DNA of 64,000 bases. Origin: Marsupella aquatica (Eukaryota; Marchantiophyta). Both the position numbers and the translations under genes were made by a program. Shown here piece by piece: positions 1 to 10,920 of this stretch. The notes under the pieces are model-generated. The model was not told the DNA's origin. It did no database searches and worked only from the letters and a program-made list of their open reading frames with translations. Position 1 is the first letter of the stretch. Each line of letters begins with the position of its first letter. The stretch is taken from the NCBI GenBank assembly GCA_973895155.1, contig OZ316891.1:6200001-6264000 (forward strand), read 5' to 3'.

Positions 1-1939
1 CTTGGAAGTGTGGGGACAAACCGGCCACAGGTCCTTACTCCTGGAACGTGATGGTTCGACCCATAGCCGGAGTTATCATGGCTGAAGTCCTCCACTGCCT
101 CCTCTACTTCTTGGACGTCCGGCTTCTCCCTCTCCTCTTCGTCGGTAGGAGCTTTAGGCAATTCTGCCTCAGATTCAGAGCTTGAGACTCCCACATATAT
201 TCGAACACCTGGCTTGGATTCCGGCCTGATTCTCTCCTTGTCTCCAGCAAAGGGGTTTTCTCTTGTAAGCCGGTGTAGGCCTACCTCTGGAGTAGTGTCC
301 TGCATTGTTGCCGTTGCCGTTGTCGTTGCCGATGCCGATCTCTTTTCTTTCTCCAGTAGTTTTAGCAGACTCTGCATGCCTGGTTGCTGCATCGGCAAGT
401 CCTCCTTCCTTGGTCTAAACACCTGCTCGATCGTAGGGCTAACAGGTGGTTGAGGCTTCTCTGCTACCGGCCTCGGTGCTGGAGCTTCCTCGGGTGCCCT
501 TACCTGCAGGGGAAGTACTGGGGCAAAAATTTGACCTCTGGCATACCGGCACAACAGCGGCATGTGATAGCCAAGCCGCGACACGCTCCCCATGCCGATT
601 ACCTGCTGCTCCTCCTTTAAGATCTTCTTCAATTGGTTGAGGAGGTACTCGTTGTAGTCCCAGCTTGGGTCTGGTCTCTCTGCCAGATAGACCTGTGCCT
701 TGCCGATCTTCGCCCTCGGCAAGTTACAATGCATGGTCACCCGCAAGAAGTCGATCATCTCTCCTATGTGCGGGTTGGTGCAGGTGTTCCGGAAGAAGCC
801 ATTCTTCGTTGATGGCCCAGGGAACGACCGGAACTCCTTGTCAGGCAAGGTCTTCCTGGTATCAACTTTGGTCTTATTGCCTATCGGCAAGCCAAACACT
901 TCGGCAATCACCTTGGGAGTAAGATAGAAATCCTTCCCATATATCCTCGTGCAATTGGTCTCGGGTTCCCATGACCCCACGAATTCTAATAGGTCTGACT
1001 CTGGTACCTCCGGCTTCAGCCATGGTAATCTTACAAAGGCCTCTAAGCCGGATCCGGCCATGAAGCCTTGGTACTTCTTGGTCTGCATGGCCGTAAAGCA
1101 TGCATCCTCCTCCCGTGCAAAATGTAGTTGCACCTCTACCGGTAGGGTTGCCGCCCAGCCTTTCCAGGTGTCATCCCTGGTTGGAATGGCCTTGATGGGA
1201 TCGACCTCCTCCTCTTTGGCTTCTCCCTGCCTCCTGCTCTGCTGCTCGGCTGGCTTCTTTGGTGCCGCCGACCTCGTTCTTTTTGCCGGGGTGGCTTCAT
1301 CGTTGACGGCTCCCTTCCTCTTCATCTCTGCTGCCATGGAGGTTTCTCCTAGCACCGTTGCCTGGGTCCACCTTTCCGTGCTACCCTTCAATTCCCAGTG
1401 TATGTCGTTGCAGTTCTTGATGGCCTCTCGAATGCCGATGATGCTGTCTTTGCAAAACAGAAGATCGTCGAGCTGATTGGAGGTAGGAGTCCACAAGAAC
1501 TCATCCTTGATGAGTTCGCCTCCTAAGAAAGCCGTCTTTTGCAGCTCCCACAATCGAGCGAGGCCTGCCGTTCTCGAGCTGCCCTTTCTGATTCCTCGTC
1601 CTCGTAAGTCTTGATGTACTCAGTTGCCCGTTCGAACAGGCATCCCCAGAAATGTGCCGCTTGATTGACGTTGCTCATACCCTCCTTAGGTCGATCGTCG
1701 GTATCTACTCTCTCCCCGAGTGCTTGCCTAAGCAGCTGACAGTAGTTGGCCTCCCGTAGTCGTCTGCCTAGTTCGTGCTCGCAAATGAGCCACCATCTCC
1801 TGCAAGCGCTCCTTACCCCTCTCCTCTTCTGGTCCTTCCTCCCGTTGATCCTTCCTAGCCACCGACGCTTAACGCACCCTAACCCTAATCGAGTTTTCAC
1901 CCCCAGCGTCCTTACCTCCGGCCTCGGCCCGGGTTCCAT
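1..1939 (-). pseudogene. Retroelement or plant-mobile-domain-like ORF, frameshifted, runs off the left edge
   Basis: Two overlapping minus-strand frames read as one protein. The upstream frame opens with ATG at 1939 and stops near 1523. The downstream frame is open from about 1618 to position 1 without a stop. The join near 1550-1565 looks like a single-base frameshift, because one frame ends in an Arg/Glu-rich helix and the other resumes with LWELQKTAFLGGEL. The middle carries IYGKDFYLTPKVIAEVFGLP (about 930-990), which resembles the helix and 'GLP' motif of plant mobile domain and plant transposon gag-like proteins. The tail is rich in Pro, Glu and Ser and looks disordered. No reverse transcriptase or integrase motif is visible. 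An internal ATG at 1337 could start a shorter protein. The family assignment is inference; the open frame is direct observation. Confidence 0.5.
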
Positions 1940-2062
1940 GGTCGCCCCTAATTGTTTATATGTTCCTTGTTTTGTCCCTATACTAAGGTGTTTCTAGGGT
2001 GCCTTCCTGCTTTACCCACTTAACTGGCCGAGTGATTCCTGTCTAGGCATCACAGTAAATTT

Positions 2063-2860
2063 ATGCGAGGGGATGAAGTTTCATTGATAATTGATGGTTT
2101 TGAAGTGGCAATTGGGACCATCCAAAAGGTTGATCCCAAAGACACTATACACAATATTTGTCTTGGGAAAAATCAAATTGGGGTCCTTATCGAGAGGTGT
2201 CTGGAAACATCTTGTCCACTACCATTTCCATCCAAAACATCATCGAGCCTAGGTGATGCAGTTGACTCGTGTGTGATCTGGGATTCTTCCTTGGCATATT
2301 TGAGGTCTTCAACATTGCCAAAAAGAACCGCTGTGGATGGTGTTCCTACTCCAGTGGACGAGGATGAAGGATGTTCCGAAATGGATGTTGGTGGTAAAGG
2401 AGGCAACCTTGCTGAAGGAGAGGAGGTTGAGATGTTCATTTTAGATGAACTTGTATCAAAAGGAGTTGTCTTCAATACCAATCCAATGGACACTTGTCAT
2501 AGTGAACAACTTGGTGTTGGCCGTGTCAGTATACAAATATCAGAGGTTGTTCAGGGAAATAGAAAATTACCGTATCCACATCCTGGACCTGACACAGTGC
2601 AAAGAGGCAATGCAGACTTGGGTAATGTGGGATGTTGCTGATGTTTCAAGAAAGGCTCTATTCGAGGTTCTGGCGTGTTTGTTGGTGCAAACCCGGGTGC
2701 AAACCTGTTTAAGGATCTTCCATTGAAAGATTTTACAATGCGTTCCAACTGGATGGCAGAGGAAGTTGACTTGTATGATGTTTCTCGTTGTCGTAAGGTT
2801 GCGACAGGGGTTATCACAATTCCTTTTGAAGCAGGTGCTGTTGATGATGAACTTCTTGGT
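2063..2860 (+). pseudogene. 5' part of a decayed transposon-type gene (DUF8039-like)
   Basis: The frame from 2063 reads GDEVSLIIDGFEVAIGTI, then a Lys-Val-Asp-Pro segment, and later DAVDSCVIWD. This pattern is like DUF8039, a domain found in plant transposon-associated proteins. A TGA at 2639-2641 interrupts the frame. Another frame (2445-2726) looks more protein-like just before it (LTQCKEAMQTWVMWDVADVS), so there is at least one frameshift. The original frame then continues 2642-2860 and ends at codon GGT, exactly where the 2,112-bp element is inserted. The same reading frame resumes at 4975. The 5' end is uncertain: the plus-strand gene abuts unrelated sequence at about 2040 and is probably truncated. 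Confidence 0.55.
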
Positions 2861-4972
2861 AGTGGTGGCCCTCCCACCACGTGCCCGTCCAAACTCGTTT
2901 CTCAGCCTTGAAACAAGTCGAACCTTACACTAACACGGAATGTTGGGGCAAGTTCTCCCCGACTATACTCCTTGTCGTCAGCGACCCCTCCCATACGAAG
3001 CCGCACTTGCCCTCGTCAACACAACCGTCGCTCAACGGTCTTTGCTATCTGCACAAGCAACCAACCAACCAATAAGAACTTGTCTTGATCTCGGAACTCC
3101 CAAGACCCTTGTCTTGCCTCAAGCTCAACAGTCGTTAGTAAGTAGGTCAGCGGATAGAGCCTCCCAGGCCCGCATGGCCTTGCCATAAGCTGAAACTAAG
3201 GTCGACATCACTGTTCGTCCAGAACAGTCTATCTACCGGATGTCGCCCAAGCTTCCCCACTTTCTACCCGTCAATGGCTGACCGCCCTGCCTCCAGGACA
3301 TGCCCATGGCCCAAACTCAGTTGGTCACAAACTAGTAGTAACACGCCGGGACCATTCAGTTTCTAGATCTTAGCCACCTCTCTACGAAACCGGGTTCCGC
3401 TCAACCTCTCACCATGCATCGGGACCAGATCTCAATGGCAGCCCCCAGAGTCTACTTGGTTCTACCTCTCCAACATCAGGTCCCCATGGGAACCAAATGC
3501 GGTTTGGTCACTGTTCGACTTCGGATCGGCAAGAGGGACTCCCCCCATTGCAAGCCTCAAAACCAAAATCATCCAATGCACAATTAGAGAGCACCATGAG
3601 GTAGCTTTCTTCATTAGCTTTCCAACGAGCCTAAGAACTCCCCCAACGGAGATCCGGTCGTCGAGTTATGTTTGTTTCTGCTTCAAAACTCGAAATGACG
3701 TATCTTCGTTGATCGCGATCAGCTCGAGCTCAAACTTGAGAGGACCACTCCCCTCATATATGCTTCTGGGGACCTGCCACCCCCGGACCAGCTTTGGTCC
3801 CCTATCTTTGGCCCCCTACCCGAGGGTCCGTGGGCCCCGCCACTTAGCTCGAAATGAAGATAATTGAAAACCTTCTGTAACTTGGCCTCGAGCGCAAATT
3901 GTGGCATAAGGGGCTAAAAGTTACGGCCCTAACCCCGCTCTGGTCCAGGCAACCCCCCCTGGTCCAGGCAACCCCCTCTTGGTCCATCGATGCGCGGCGA
4001 CTCTAATCGAGTCTAAATCGACCATAACTTTTGGCCCCTAGGTCCGTTGGCCAAAAAATATGCGGCCCCATGATCGGGCTCATGTGGGGATTCTCAGGCC
4101 CCTATGGTGATCCGTTAGAAAAATAGTTCATTTTTCCGTCATCGGCAACGGGCCCAAACTACAAGCATGCAGCTTGAGTCGGCCATAACTTTTGGCCCCT
4201 GGGTCCGTTGGCCGAGAAATATGCGGCCCCATGATCGGGCTCATGTGGGGCTTCTCAGGCCCCTATGGTGATCTGTTGGAAAAATAGTTCATTTTTCCAT
4301 GATGGGCAACGGGCCCAAACTACAAGCATGCGGCTTGAGTCGGCCATAACTTTTGGCCCCTGGGTCCGTTGGCCGAGAAATATGCAGCCCCATGATCGGG
4401 CTCATGTGGGGCTTCTCAGGCCCCTATGGTGATCCGTGGGAAAAATAGTTCATTTTTCCATGATCGGCAACGGGCCCAAACTACAAGCATGCGGCTTGAG
4501 TCGGCCATAACTTTTGGCCCCTGGGTCCGTTGGCCGAGAAATATGCGGCCCCATGATCAGGCTCATGTGGGGCTTCTCGGGCCCCTATGGTGATCCGTTG
4601 GAAAAATAGTTCATTTTTCCATGATCGGCAACGGGCCCAAACTACAAGCATGCGGCTTGAGTCGGCCATAACTTTTGGCCCCTGGATCCATTGGCCGAGA
4701 AATATGCGGCCCCATGATCGGGCTCATGTGGGGCTTCTCGGGCCCCTATGATGATCCGTCAGAAAAATAGTTCATATTTCCGTGATCGGCAATGAGCCCA
4801 ATAAAGTTAAGTAGAGCGCGCTTTTCTCAAGTCTTGTCCTTGCTCTTACTAGCCTCCTCTTTGTTAGTTGCATCCCTAATGGCCATGATGGTAGCAAATC
4901 TAAGAGGGGCTCAACGCTGGAGTTAGGCAACGCCGGAGCAATTACGAGTAGGTGAAAGTTGTAGTCGCGACT
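2861..4972 (+). mobile_element. 2,112-bp noncoding element, copy 1, with 5-bp target duplication
   Basis: The boundaries are set by the direct repeat TTGGT at 2856-2860 and 4973-4977. The element begins AGTGGTGGCCCTCCCACCAC, which can fold into a 7-bp hairpin, and ends GTAGTCGCGACT. A nearly identical copy of exactly the same length lies at 20127-22238 with a different 5-bp duplication. It has no credible ORF. Its right-hand third is a five-unit 161-bp tandem array. A 5-bp duplication fits integrase-type insertion, so a solo LTR with non-canonical ends or a non-autonomous LTR-type element is the best guess. The termini AGT...ACT are not the usual TG...CA. Removing the element and one TTGGT restores the surrounding reading frame. 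Confidence 0.8.
4019..4795 (+). repeat. Five tandem 161-bp units inside element copy 1
   Basis: The phrase GGCCATAACTTTTGGCCCCT recurs at about 4019 (as a variant), 4181, 4342, 4503 and 4664, an exact 161-bp period. Each unit also holds ATGCGGCCCCATGATCGGGC and an AAAAATAGTTCATTTTTCC palindrome-like stretch. The short antisense reading frames of 62 codons across this array are by-products of the repeat. Confidence 0.93.
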
Positions 4973-7821
4973 TTGGTCCAGAGCATGTGGGTGTAGCTGT
5001 TGTGAATATCAATGATCCCACATTATTTCCAAATATCCGTGCTGGTACTCCAGGTTTGGTGAGGTGGGAAATCAAATTTTTGTTGTTGATTTCATCTCAA
5101 ATGTTTCTTGGGGATATCCTTGAGAAAGGTTCATATGTGTGGATAGAATCGGGTCGAAATGAGAGCGACCCGGATTTGGATGGTGATGGGAAACCTTCAA
5201 AAAGACCATATAATTTCATTAGAAGGACCAAAGTGGATCTGGAGGAGAAAAAAAAACATTTGCAATCAAGGGCGCTTTTGAAAATCACCGAGGAGTCCAT
5301 TGATTCCATCCAAAGAGAAGGTTGTTGCACTGGGTTAAAGTGTTGCTTGAACATGCCAAGAGAGGACTTGGAGGCAATGAGGAGGGAATTCCATAGAATG
5401 TCAAGTGACAACAAAACAAGTCATATCTTCAATCTTTTTGGGTGTAGAGAAGACCAAGTCAGGAGAAAAGGATTTTTTGTTCTAAAGGGACGTGTGGTTT
5501 GTAAGGATGCGTTCATAAAAATGCATGGGTTAAGTACGGCAAAGTATTATGATTACAAAAATCAGTACGAAGTTGGGTGCACAATTGGTTTGCATGGAAA
5601 TCAAGGGCAACATAAGACACGATCAAGCACCTTGCATGCTCGTGCATTGTTGGAGTCCATTTTAATCCAAAATGGAGAACTAATGCCACATCTTCCCTAT
5701 GGTGGGTCCAATGGCACCGATACTGTCGAATATCGACTCCCATCATGTTTCACTAAGAAGGAGATTTTTCAAGAGGTATTTGCAAAGATGGGATTGGACG
5801 GCTACGCTAAGGTTACTGAAGTTACCATGTACAACATCTGGAAAAATTCTTTTGATAATTTGACTTTCACAAGGGCAGTGCATTTGCCAAGTGCACATTT
5901 TGCACTGAGTTCAAAGATCAATTGATGCGGGAGAAGAGAAAAAAAGAGTGTGTAGAGATTGAAGAGAAAAGAGCACGACATCTTTGTGAACAAATGTCAA
6001 GGAGATATGTTTACTATGCTCATAGGGTTCTTGCAAAGAAGGATCCTCAAAACTATCTTTGCATTATTCATGATAAGATGGACCAAGCCAAGACTTGGAT
6101 CCCCAGATTGGTCCCCACTCCAAAATCTCTCTCTAGTAGTGGTCACCCTCTGCCCATTGCCCTGACTGGCCTTTGGCCTGGAGATGCAGACTTCACTGTG
6201 ACATCTTTGGCCAAATGCCTTCGAGATTTGGAGGATTACATTGGAGACAAAACGGGAGACATGCTTGAAGCTTTTAATTGGAACGCAACTAGGCCAATAT
6301 TTCAGTCTCTTTTGGACTTTGAAGCATTTCAAGCGGGTTACTTGGAACCCAAAAATGTTTCAATTCTCAAGTTTCAAGGGCCTTGATGACGGTCAGGAGA
6401 GCCAAAAAACCAGCACAACAGATGCTGGTTCTAGAGTTGATCCTGAGACTACGAGCTCTTTCAAGCCCTTACCAAGGCACCTAACACTGCAGATGGACAA
6501 TTCAGGAAAAGATAACAAAAATCAATATGTGATGGCATTTTGCAGTGAGCTTGTTAGCAGGGGGTGTTTGAAACTGTGCAAATTTTCATTCCTCATGGTT
6601 GGCCACACCCATGAGGATGTGGATGCACTATTTTCTCAAGTATCCAAACAGGTCAGGTACAAAGAGGTTGCTACCCTCCTTGCGTTGATGGCTGAGGTTT
6701 GGGAGTGTGAAAGCATCCATCCCGTACCACGATTGATTCAGGAGGTTGCATCTTACAAGCAGTATTTGAAGGCTTTCCAAGTGAAAGAGATTGAAGGTCA
6801 CTCAAAACCAGTGGCATTTCTATTCTCCATGAGGGATAATGTGCCAGTGTATCAATGTAAAGCACATGTCAAACAACCTTGGCTTCCAGCAATAGGGAGG
6901 TCAATTTGGAGAACTGATCTCATCACAAACACGCTCATTTTACCGGAGGGCCAACCATTTGCAAAGCCTATATTGGGGGAGGTACAAAAGAAAGCCGAGG
7001 AAATCATCCCATTCCTTAATCATTACATTGATTTCTTGAGGAAAAGTTGCAAGGATGAGACCTCTGCAGCATACGGTCGCGAGAGATTTCCTTTGGTGAA
7101 ATATTGGGAGAGGCTTGTTATGGCACTCTCTGAGGCACTTACAATAGAAGGGGAGGGAGAAAGTCAATTGTCATTGACAACTGATTTCTGGCCAAAGACT
7201 AATCATGGCACAGGTTACAAGGTGATTTTGGGGACCTCTCAACCTTCAAGTGAACCTACTCAAAATTCAGAGATGATGGACCTTCAAAATGAGTACATGG
7301 AAGAGATGGAAGGTCAAGCTGCACCCTTCGTTGGTGCACGAGAAGAGCGAGAACTTGCACGTTGGATTCCCCTACAAGATATTCAAGAGGGTCACTTTGT
7401 GTTTTTACGTCCAGAGGATGAATGGGAGCAAAAAAATGGCAAAGGGCGTTTCTGGTTAGTTCGAGCTTTGGGTGGTGTGGATCCAAACCATGAGGTTTCT
7501 TCAAGGTTTTCTAAGAGCATTCACCTAAGTAGCATTCCTAAGCGGTATGCTCCTATGTTCCAAGTGCAATGGTGGAGGCCTAAACATGGTAAGCATGATG
7601 CAAAGGATGATGTTCAATACGAACGTTGCTTTCAGACCACTAAGACTTGGGAGCTAGATCCTGGGTTTAACACTATCACTCAAAGTTGGCAGTTTGCAAA
7701 TTCTGCAATGTATGGGTTTAAGTCAGGTGCCAAAGAACAAAATATTATGGATAGAGGTTTGACAATTCCCAAGAATGTTTTGAAAACTCTCAAAACTTAC
7801 ATGGAAGGTATTGATGAGTAG
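4973..7821 (+). pseudogene. 3' part of the decayed transposon-type gene (DUF7869-like)
   Basis: The reading resumes at 4975 in the same frame as 2858-2860. A first segment runs to about 5865. The sequence then needs a frame change near 5868 to give KCTFCTEFKDQLMREKR, the usual Cys-rich lead-in to DUF7869. A second frame change is needed near 6380. The last segment (about 6373-7821) contains LTLQMDNSGKDNKNQYVMAF and FLMVGHTHEDVDALFS, which match the DUF7869 signature (DNxxxxNKNxxxxxF ... GHTHxDxD). The gene ends at TAG 7819-7821. DUF7869 proteins are repeated, transposon-associated eukaryotic proteins of unknown biochemistry. With two frameshifts, one stop and an insertion, this copy is not functional as it stands. 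Confidence 0.75.
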
Positions 7822-9290
7822 AGTGATAGAGTGATCACAAGTGTCCACTATGTAATGACTTGTAGTTAGGAGGGTCAAGTTAATTTCCATGCATTATTGT
7901 CTAAAGTAAGTGAGAGAACAAGGCTTGCAATCAAATACTCTATGATCTCTCTTAGTTATTGAATGGACTTTTTGATAATTATTGTTATTTTTGTCTTAGT
8001 ACATATATTTCTAGAAAATGATGGCAGTTCTAAGTTACTTGGATGTCATCCTAGTTTGAATATAAGATATTTAACTTGTCTAGCATTTCATTGTTGCTTA
8101 GATAATGATCCTATCCAAGCTAGATGTTTTGAGTAGAGATGCTATCCAAGCTTATGTGTTATTACACAAGTTCTATCTATTTTCAACCAAATGAACACTT
8201 TTTATCACCCAAATGTTTTTTAATATTATCCAAATTAATATTTTCTTTGCCCAAATGTCTATTTTTTTGCCCCAAATTTATAATTCATGATGCTTAAATT
8301 TTCATTTTTCATCCTTCAAATTTACAATTCTTATGCCTAAAAGTGTGTTTTTAAATGCCCAAATTTCCAAATCTTCTTTATAATTCCACTTTTAATGAAT
8401 ATAGTGATCCGAGTACTGCTTCTCCCTGCCCAACTGCTTCTTCCCACCTCCCTCCCGTTTTGATGGAACAGGCTTTGCTTCAGACCCGGGAGGAGGCCAA
8501 ACGGACCCCACAAACCTCCGCTCCCCTAAGCCGTTGGGAAGCCCCGACCTCCGCTCCCCCTAAAACCTCCCGAAGCCCTGACTCCCATCGCAGCCCAAGT
8601 ATACAGGAGACTGTAGCATTGAGCCCCATTTTTACAAAGGAAAAAAGTCCGGGCCAATGACACCTTGCCACCTGGCATCCAGAACCCCAAAATGAGAGAA
8701 TACTATTTCATATACTGAATGGGGGGCAGGGAAGTAAATAAAATGGTTTTGGGGACAACTTACAAATTTCAACAGGTTAGGGGAACATGTTGATAAACAG
8801 CTGTATAAATTAAATGTAAACATTATGTATTGCGCAACAGTAGCATAACCAAGCCCAACAATGCAGCCAGGGCCTGTCAAATGGGAAACCCCTACCCTTA
8901 TACAGCAAACAAACAACCCCAATGTGTTGCCCCTTACATGTCTGAACCCCTTCCCTCCAAGAAACTAACCCCACCACACAGCCTTACTAACGCTGTCTCA
9001 ATTGTCAAATGCCATTTTCTACAACTATAATAAGGGATCCCGCCTTTTTCGTCCTTCGTCCCAATACAAAAAAGCTTCTGGGCAAGAAAGATCCATAGCC
9101 GTTGGATTTGATTAACTGTTTTTGCTGACCATTGATGAGAGAAATGTACACCCCTAGCACATATTTGCTTCCCGCTTCCCATAATGCCCCGACCAATCCC
9201 TATGGGCCTGCCTTCCTTGCTGCAAAAGCATTGGCATTGGGCTCGTCATGCATAACTCTGTACCTCAAGCAACTATTTAAGTCCAGGAAG
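7822..9290. other. Intergenic, no supported gene
   Basis: The left part is AT-rich, with repeated CCCAAAT-type words (8200-8370). The right part is more mixed. The longest frame (8355-8660) is Pro/Ser-rich with no recognisable domain, and I do not call it. Confidence 0.5.
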
Positions 9291-9435
9291 TTCACACTAG
9301 GTTGCCCATCTCTTCAGTGAGCATTAGGATCGAGTTCACATTAGGTTGCCCATCTCTTCTCTTCAGTGAGCATTAGGATCGAGTTCACATTAGGTTGCCC
9401 ATCTCTTCAGTGAGCATTTTGATCGAGTGGATGAG
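9291..9435 (+). repeat. Three short tandem copies derived from a PAH2 coding segment
   Basis: Units start at 9291, 9335 and 9384, each TTCACAYTAGGTTGCCCATC followed by TCTTCAGTGAGCATT and GATCGAG. They match the part of the neighbouring SIN3-like genes that encodes EVHQEVAHLFxEHxD. In the last unit the match runs on into a VDEF-like codon string. They look like the relic of an earlier PAH unit that was cut down and repeated. Confidence 0.7.
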
Positions 9436-9487
9436 TTCATCGGCGCTACAATATCAATATCGTCAATTGAGGTCGTCAGGGCTAAGT

Positions 9488-10006
9488 ATGGCTGCAAATG
9501 GTGCATCCTCCTCACGGAATAGCTCGACGGGCACGGGCATGGTTGCCGCCTTCGAATATCTGAGGTTGGTGAAGAGAAGGTTAGCGGACGAACAGAAGTA
9601 TAACGATTTTTTGAAGGTCATCATCGACATCTCACATGACTTGAAAGCTCAGAGAATCGATAGAGGCGAGGTGGTCAGGAGAGTGAAGCATGTGCTCAGA
9701 GGTCACCCGATCCTCTTTCTCGGCTTCAACACGTTTCTCCCCGACGAGTACAAAATCTCTCTCCTTCCTGAAGACAGGCGAGTGAACACGGAGCCCTCGG
9801 TCGACTTCAACCATGTCAGGGACTACGTCAAGACGGTTGAGACGCGGTTTCAGAGCGAAGAGCATGTCTACTTGAAGTTCTTGGATATTCTTACTATGTA
9901 CCGGAAGAGAACTATTTCAATCCAGGAAGTTCACCAAGAGGTAGCGCATCTCTTCATGGAGCATCATGATCTGGCGGACGAGTTCATCAGCATCGTGCGA
10001 CCCTAA
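9488..10006 (+). CDS. SIN3-like protein A, two PAH domains only (truncated paralogue)
   Basis: SIN3 proteins are scaffolds of nuclear histone-deacetylase complexes; their PAH (paired amphipathic helix) domains bind transcription factors. This 172-aa frame holds PAH1 (about residues 20-93, FLKVIIDISHDLKAQRIDRG, then RVKHVLRGHPILFLGFNTFL) and PAH2 (about 104-172, VETRFQSEEHVYLKFLDILT). It stops right after PAH2. The ATG at 9488 (AGTATGGCT) is the best start; the open frame extends to 9395 without a better ATG, and 9431 is an alternative. Full-length plant SIN3-like proteins are above 1,000 aa, with a third PAH and an HDAC-interaction domain. The paralogue at 44088 keeps that domain. The product could be an interfering PAH-only protein, or the gene may be dead. 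Confidence 0.65.
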   Translation: MAANGASSSRNSSTGTGMVAAFEYLRLVKRRLADEQKYNDFLKVIIDISHDLKAQRIDRGEVVRRVKHVLRGHPILFLGFNTFLPDEYKISLLPEDRRVNTEPSVDFNHVRDYVKTVETRFQSEEHVYLKFLDILTMYRKRTISIQEVHQEVAHLFMEHHDLADEFISIVRP

Positions 10007-10920
10007 TATCGCCTGACCAACATCGTCAATTGAGACATCCGGACGATGGCTGCTAATGATGTCCGGATCACTGAATTGCAGCTCGTCGGGGAAGGGTGTC
10101 TTCAAAGGGAGGGGCACGTACCGGCAGACAGTGGGGGACAAAGTAGCAAACCCGCAGCCGCAGATAGTGAGTGTGCTCGAGCTCCGGAGATGGTTGGAGC
10201 GGAGACGAGTCAGGGCAGGATACATTCTTGCTAAGGTCAAGAAGATTGAAAATTTTCCACCGTCCATGCCGGCCGACCAGCTTACCCGACTCCAATTTCA
10301 AACGGGGGAAGAAGGAGAAGGAGCGCAGGCCCACTTGGGTCTTCTCTGCTGGAGAATGAGAGAATTTTTGGAGAGTTCTACTTTAATTTAGAGGCGTGGC
10401 AGGCTTTCTTCGACAAAGTGAAGGAAACGTTAATTTCCACGACCAAGTTTTGTGTGAAGAGTTAAACAGGTGTTCCTACGCCTTTCAGCGAAGCGATTCA
10501 TCAGCTATTCCGTGCCAGATTGAGTAGTACGTCGATGGATATGTGCGTACCAATTAGTCTATGAAATGCAACCCATGATCCTCGATCATATATAGATACT
10601 ACGGGCCTCTATAGATAATTGATAGATGATGTTACAAGACAAATGTACATTGACATCTGCGCTGTGAGGTACGGTGTTTGCTTAGGAAAGCAAATAGAAG
10701 AAGGCAAGTAGGTAATGGTTTTTATGTCAAATTAATAAAAGCTCGTATCCATTTAGATTTTTCTAACCTTGCTTGGTGTACCCGTATCCATTCAGATTTT
10801 TTTAATAAACATCGTATTGCTTGTTCTGTCCATTCAGAATTTTCTGATGTACATGATGTTGCTTGTTATAGCAAGCAGAGCCTGTAGTCGAAGTTTCTTG
10901 TAAATAAAATGATAACGCTA
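10007..10920 (+). pseudogene. Relic of the SIN3-like linker, one repeat unit and 3' flank
   Basis: Sequence after the stop of gene A still aligns with gene B. 10020-10220 matches the B linker (both read like MAA... and ...RAPE...ETSQ). 10290-10330 matches the end of one B repeat unit (GGGGGAAG). 10335-10420 matches the B segment that ends the repeat array (TTCTTCGACAAAGTGAAGGA against TTGTTCGACAAAGTGGAGGC). The HDAC-interaction region is missing. 10795-10910 resembles the B 3' flank at 47735-47850 (TTGCTTGTTATAGCAAGCAG against TCGCTTGCTGTAGCAAGCGA). This shows gene A was once longer. Confidence 0.65.

Noticed and set aside
4481-4669. 62-codon antisense ORFs starting MADSSRMLVV in the 161-bp arrays
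   Set aside because: They are translations of the tandem repeat and recur with the 161-bp period in both element copies.
8355-8660. 101-codon Pro/Ser-rich ORF
   Set aside because: No domain, no neighbour support, and similar length is open on the opposite strand.
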